Assembly (NCBI GenBank): GCA_007128345.1
Contig: SKXS01000078.1
Location: 1 to 14,367, forward strand
From: Spirochaetia bacterium
GTDB taxonomy: Bacteria > Spirochaetota > Spirochaetia > PWKH01
Length of the DNA stretch: 14,367 bases
Reading direction: 5' to 3'
Of the stretch, positions 13,495-14,367 are shown piece by piece. Both the position numbers and the translations under genes were made by a program. The notes beneath the pieces are model-generated. The model saw only the letters and a program-made list of their open reading frames with translations. It was not told where the DNA came from and made no database searches. How positions within the stretch are numbered: the stretch's first letter is position 1; each line of letters starts with the position of its first letter.

Positions 13495-14367
13495 CATAGT
13501 GGCAGTAGGGGAGGGTCTGCTGCTTCCTGTAGTAATCCTGGTGATATTCTTCAGCCGGCCAGAAGATGACCCGGGGACGGAGGTCGGTCACTACATCGTA
13601 ACCCTTGTCCCGAAGGATTGAGATCAGCTCTTCTGCTGTATGCTTCTCCTGCTCACTGCTGTAGAAGATAACCGACATATACTGCTCCCCGATATCAGGT
13701 CCTTGTCCGTCCTTCTGGGTAGGATCATGAATCTCAAAGAAAAACATCGCAAGGTCGCGGTAGCTGATACGTTCATGATCATAGGTAACTTTGACAGCCT
13801 CAACATGTCCGGTAATACCGGATATCACTTCACGATATGAAGGATCAGCCAGGGTTCCGCCAGTATATCCTGATACTGCATTGATGACGCCGTCCAATTC
13901 CTCAAAAAGGTATTCGACTCCCCAGAAACAGCCCCCTGCAAATACCGCAGATGCATAGGGTTTGAAATGCAGTGCAGCTGAGTTGATGCAGTAACGGGTA
14001 TTGTTCTCAGTCAATCCCTCACCGTAGAACACATGTCCGAGGTGGCCTCCGCAGTAGGAGCATACTGTCTCAGTTCTTCTCCCGTCCGGATCAGGTAGAT
14101 GCAGCACGGATCCCGGTATCTGTTGATCAAACGAGGGCCACCCGGTACCTGAGTCAAACTTGGACGGCCAGGTAAACAGCGGTGAGTCACACTGTCTGCA
14201 GTGATAGGTGCCCGGTTCATAATGGGAATTATACTCACCTGTGAACGGCCGCTCAGTTCCACGCTGCAAAAGGATATAGCGCTCCTGTTCATTAAGCTCC
14301 CTATACGCGCCTATCTTTCTGGCATCCTGATCTTCAGCTTCAGATCCTGTCTGCCGCTGCCCGGCAT
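13478..14367 (-). CDS. MsrB-MsrA fusion, methionine sulfoxide reductase (5' end outside window)
   Basis: This is a bifunctional repair enzyme that reduces both stereoisomers of methionine sulfoxide in proteins or free methionine. The frame is open to the right edge, so the true start lies beyond it. 295 residues are visible. The first domain is MsrB (R-isomer): YRELNEQERYILLQRGTERP leads into zinc cysteines C56, C59, C102 and C105 and catalytic C126 in RYCINSAALHF. The second is MsrA (S-isomer), with catalytic C146 in FAGGCFWG and the family stretch SGYTGGTLADPSY. The linker between the domains is only a few residues (KPYAS). The order B then A is the reverse of the more familiar MsrA-MsrB fusion. 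A TTG at 14269 could be read as a start, but upstream residues continue clear MsrB homology. It converges on the alpha/beta hydrolase gene with 17 bp overlap. Confidence 0.94.
   Translation of the reverse strand, partial: AGQRQTGSEAEDQDARKIGAYRELNEQERYILLQRGTERPFTGEYNSHYEPGTYHCRQCDSPLFTWPSKFDSGTGWPSFDQQIPGSVLHLPDPDGRRTETVCSYCGGHLGHVFYGEGLTENNTRYCINSAALHFKPYASAVFAGGCFWGVEYLFEELDGVINAVSGYTGGTLADPSYREVISGITGHVEAVKVTYDHERISYRDLAMFFFEIHDPTQKDGQGPDIGEQYMSVIFYSSEQEKHTAEELISILRDKGYDVVTDLRPRVIFWPAEEYHQDYYRKQQTLPYCHYVTPRF

Noticed and set aside
1..14367. CRISPR array, insertion sequence or prophage genes
   Set aside because: I saw no regularly spaced direct repeats, intact transposase or integrase, or phage structural genes in the window.

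Overview
The window looks like a bacterial chromosome segment of moderate GC content with strong AGGAGG ribosome binding sites and sigma70-type promoters. The gene mix resembles a fermentative spirochaete of the Sphaerochaeta type: a sugar ABC importer without its own ATPase, a LacI regulator, a cyclitol-type hydrolase and an MsrB-MsrA fusion. This assignment is only a low-confidence impression, because no rRNA or marker gene is present.

Positions 44-1096 (+) encode a LacI-family regulator. It converges on a minus-strand operon of ten genes that runs from 10357 down to 1103. In transcription order the operon encodes: a periplasmic sugar-binding protein; two MalF/MalG-type permeases; a split transketolase (N half, then C half, with ATGA overlap); a small cupin; a second, divergent split transketolase (again with ATGA overlap); a creatininase-family hydrolase resembling 3-dehydro-scyllo-inosose hydrolase (IolN); and an IolI/IolE-like TIM-barrel isomerase. 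A consensus promoter lies at 10403-10431, and a near-perfect LacI-type operator (10385-10398) sits where transcription should start. Strong stem-loops separate the binding protein from the permeases and the hydrolase from the isomerase. A possible internal promoter precedes the first transketolase.

No kinase, dehydrogenase or aldolase is encoded in the operon. Two transketolases flanking a cupin recall the logic of the sulfo-transketolase pathway, in which two C2 transfers are separated by an aldose-ketose isomerisation. My working hypothesis is that the hydrolase opens a diketo-cyclitol (or similar ring) to a hexulosonate, which the isomerase may epimerise. The transketolases and cupin would then dismantle it to two xylulose 5-phosphate plus glyoxylate. 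This is inference and is the main item of interest.

Positions about 10464-11081 hold no supported gene. A tRNA-Pro(GGG) gene (11123-11196, -) follows, with a clear promoter and terminator. From 11331 a plus-strand cluster encodes a glutathione peroxidase of the thioredoxin-dependent type, an unrecognised lipoprotein and an alpha/beta-hydrolase lipoprotein. These converge, with a 17-bp overlap, on a MsrB-MsrA fusion gene that runs off the right edge. Two of these right-hand genes are linked to peroxide and methionine-sulfoxide repair.
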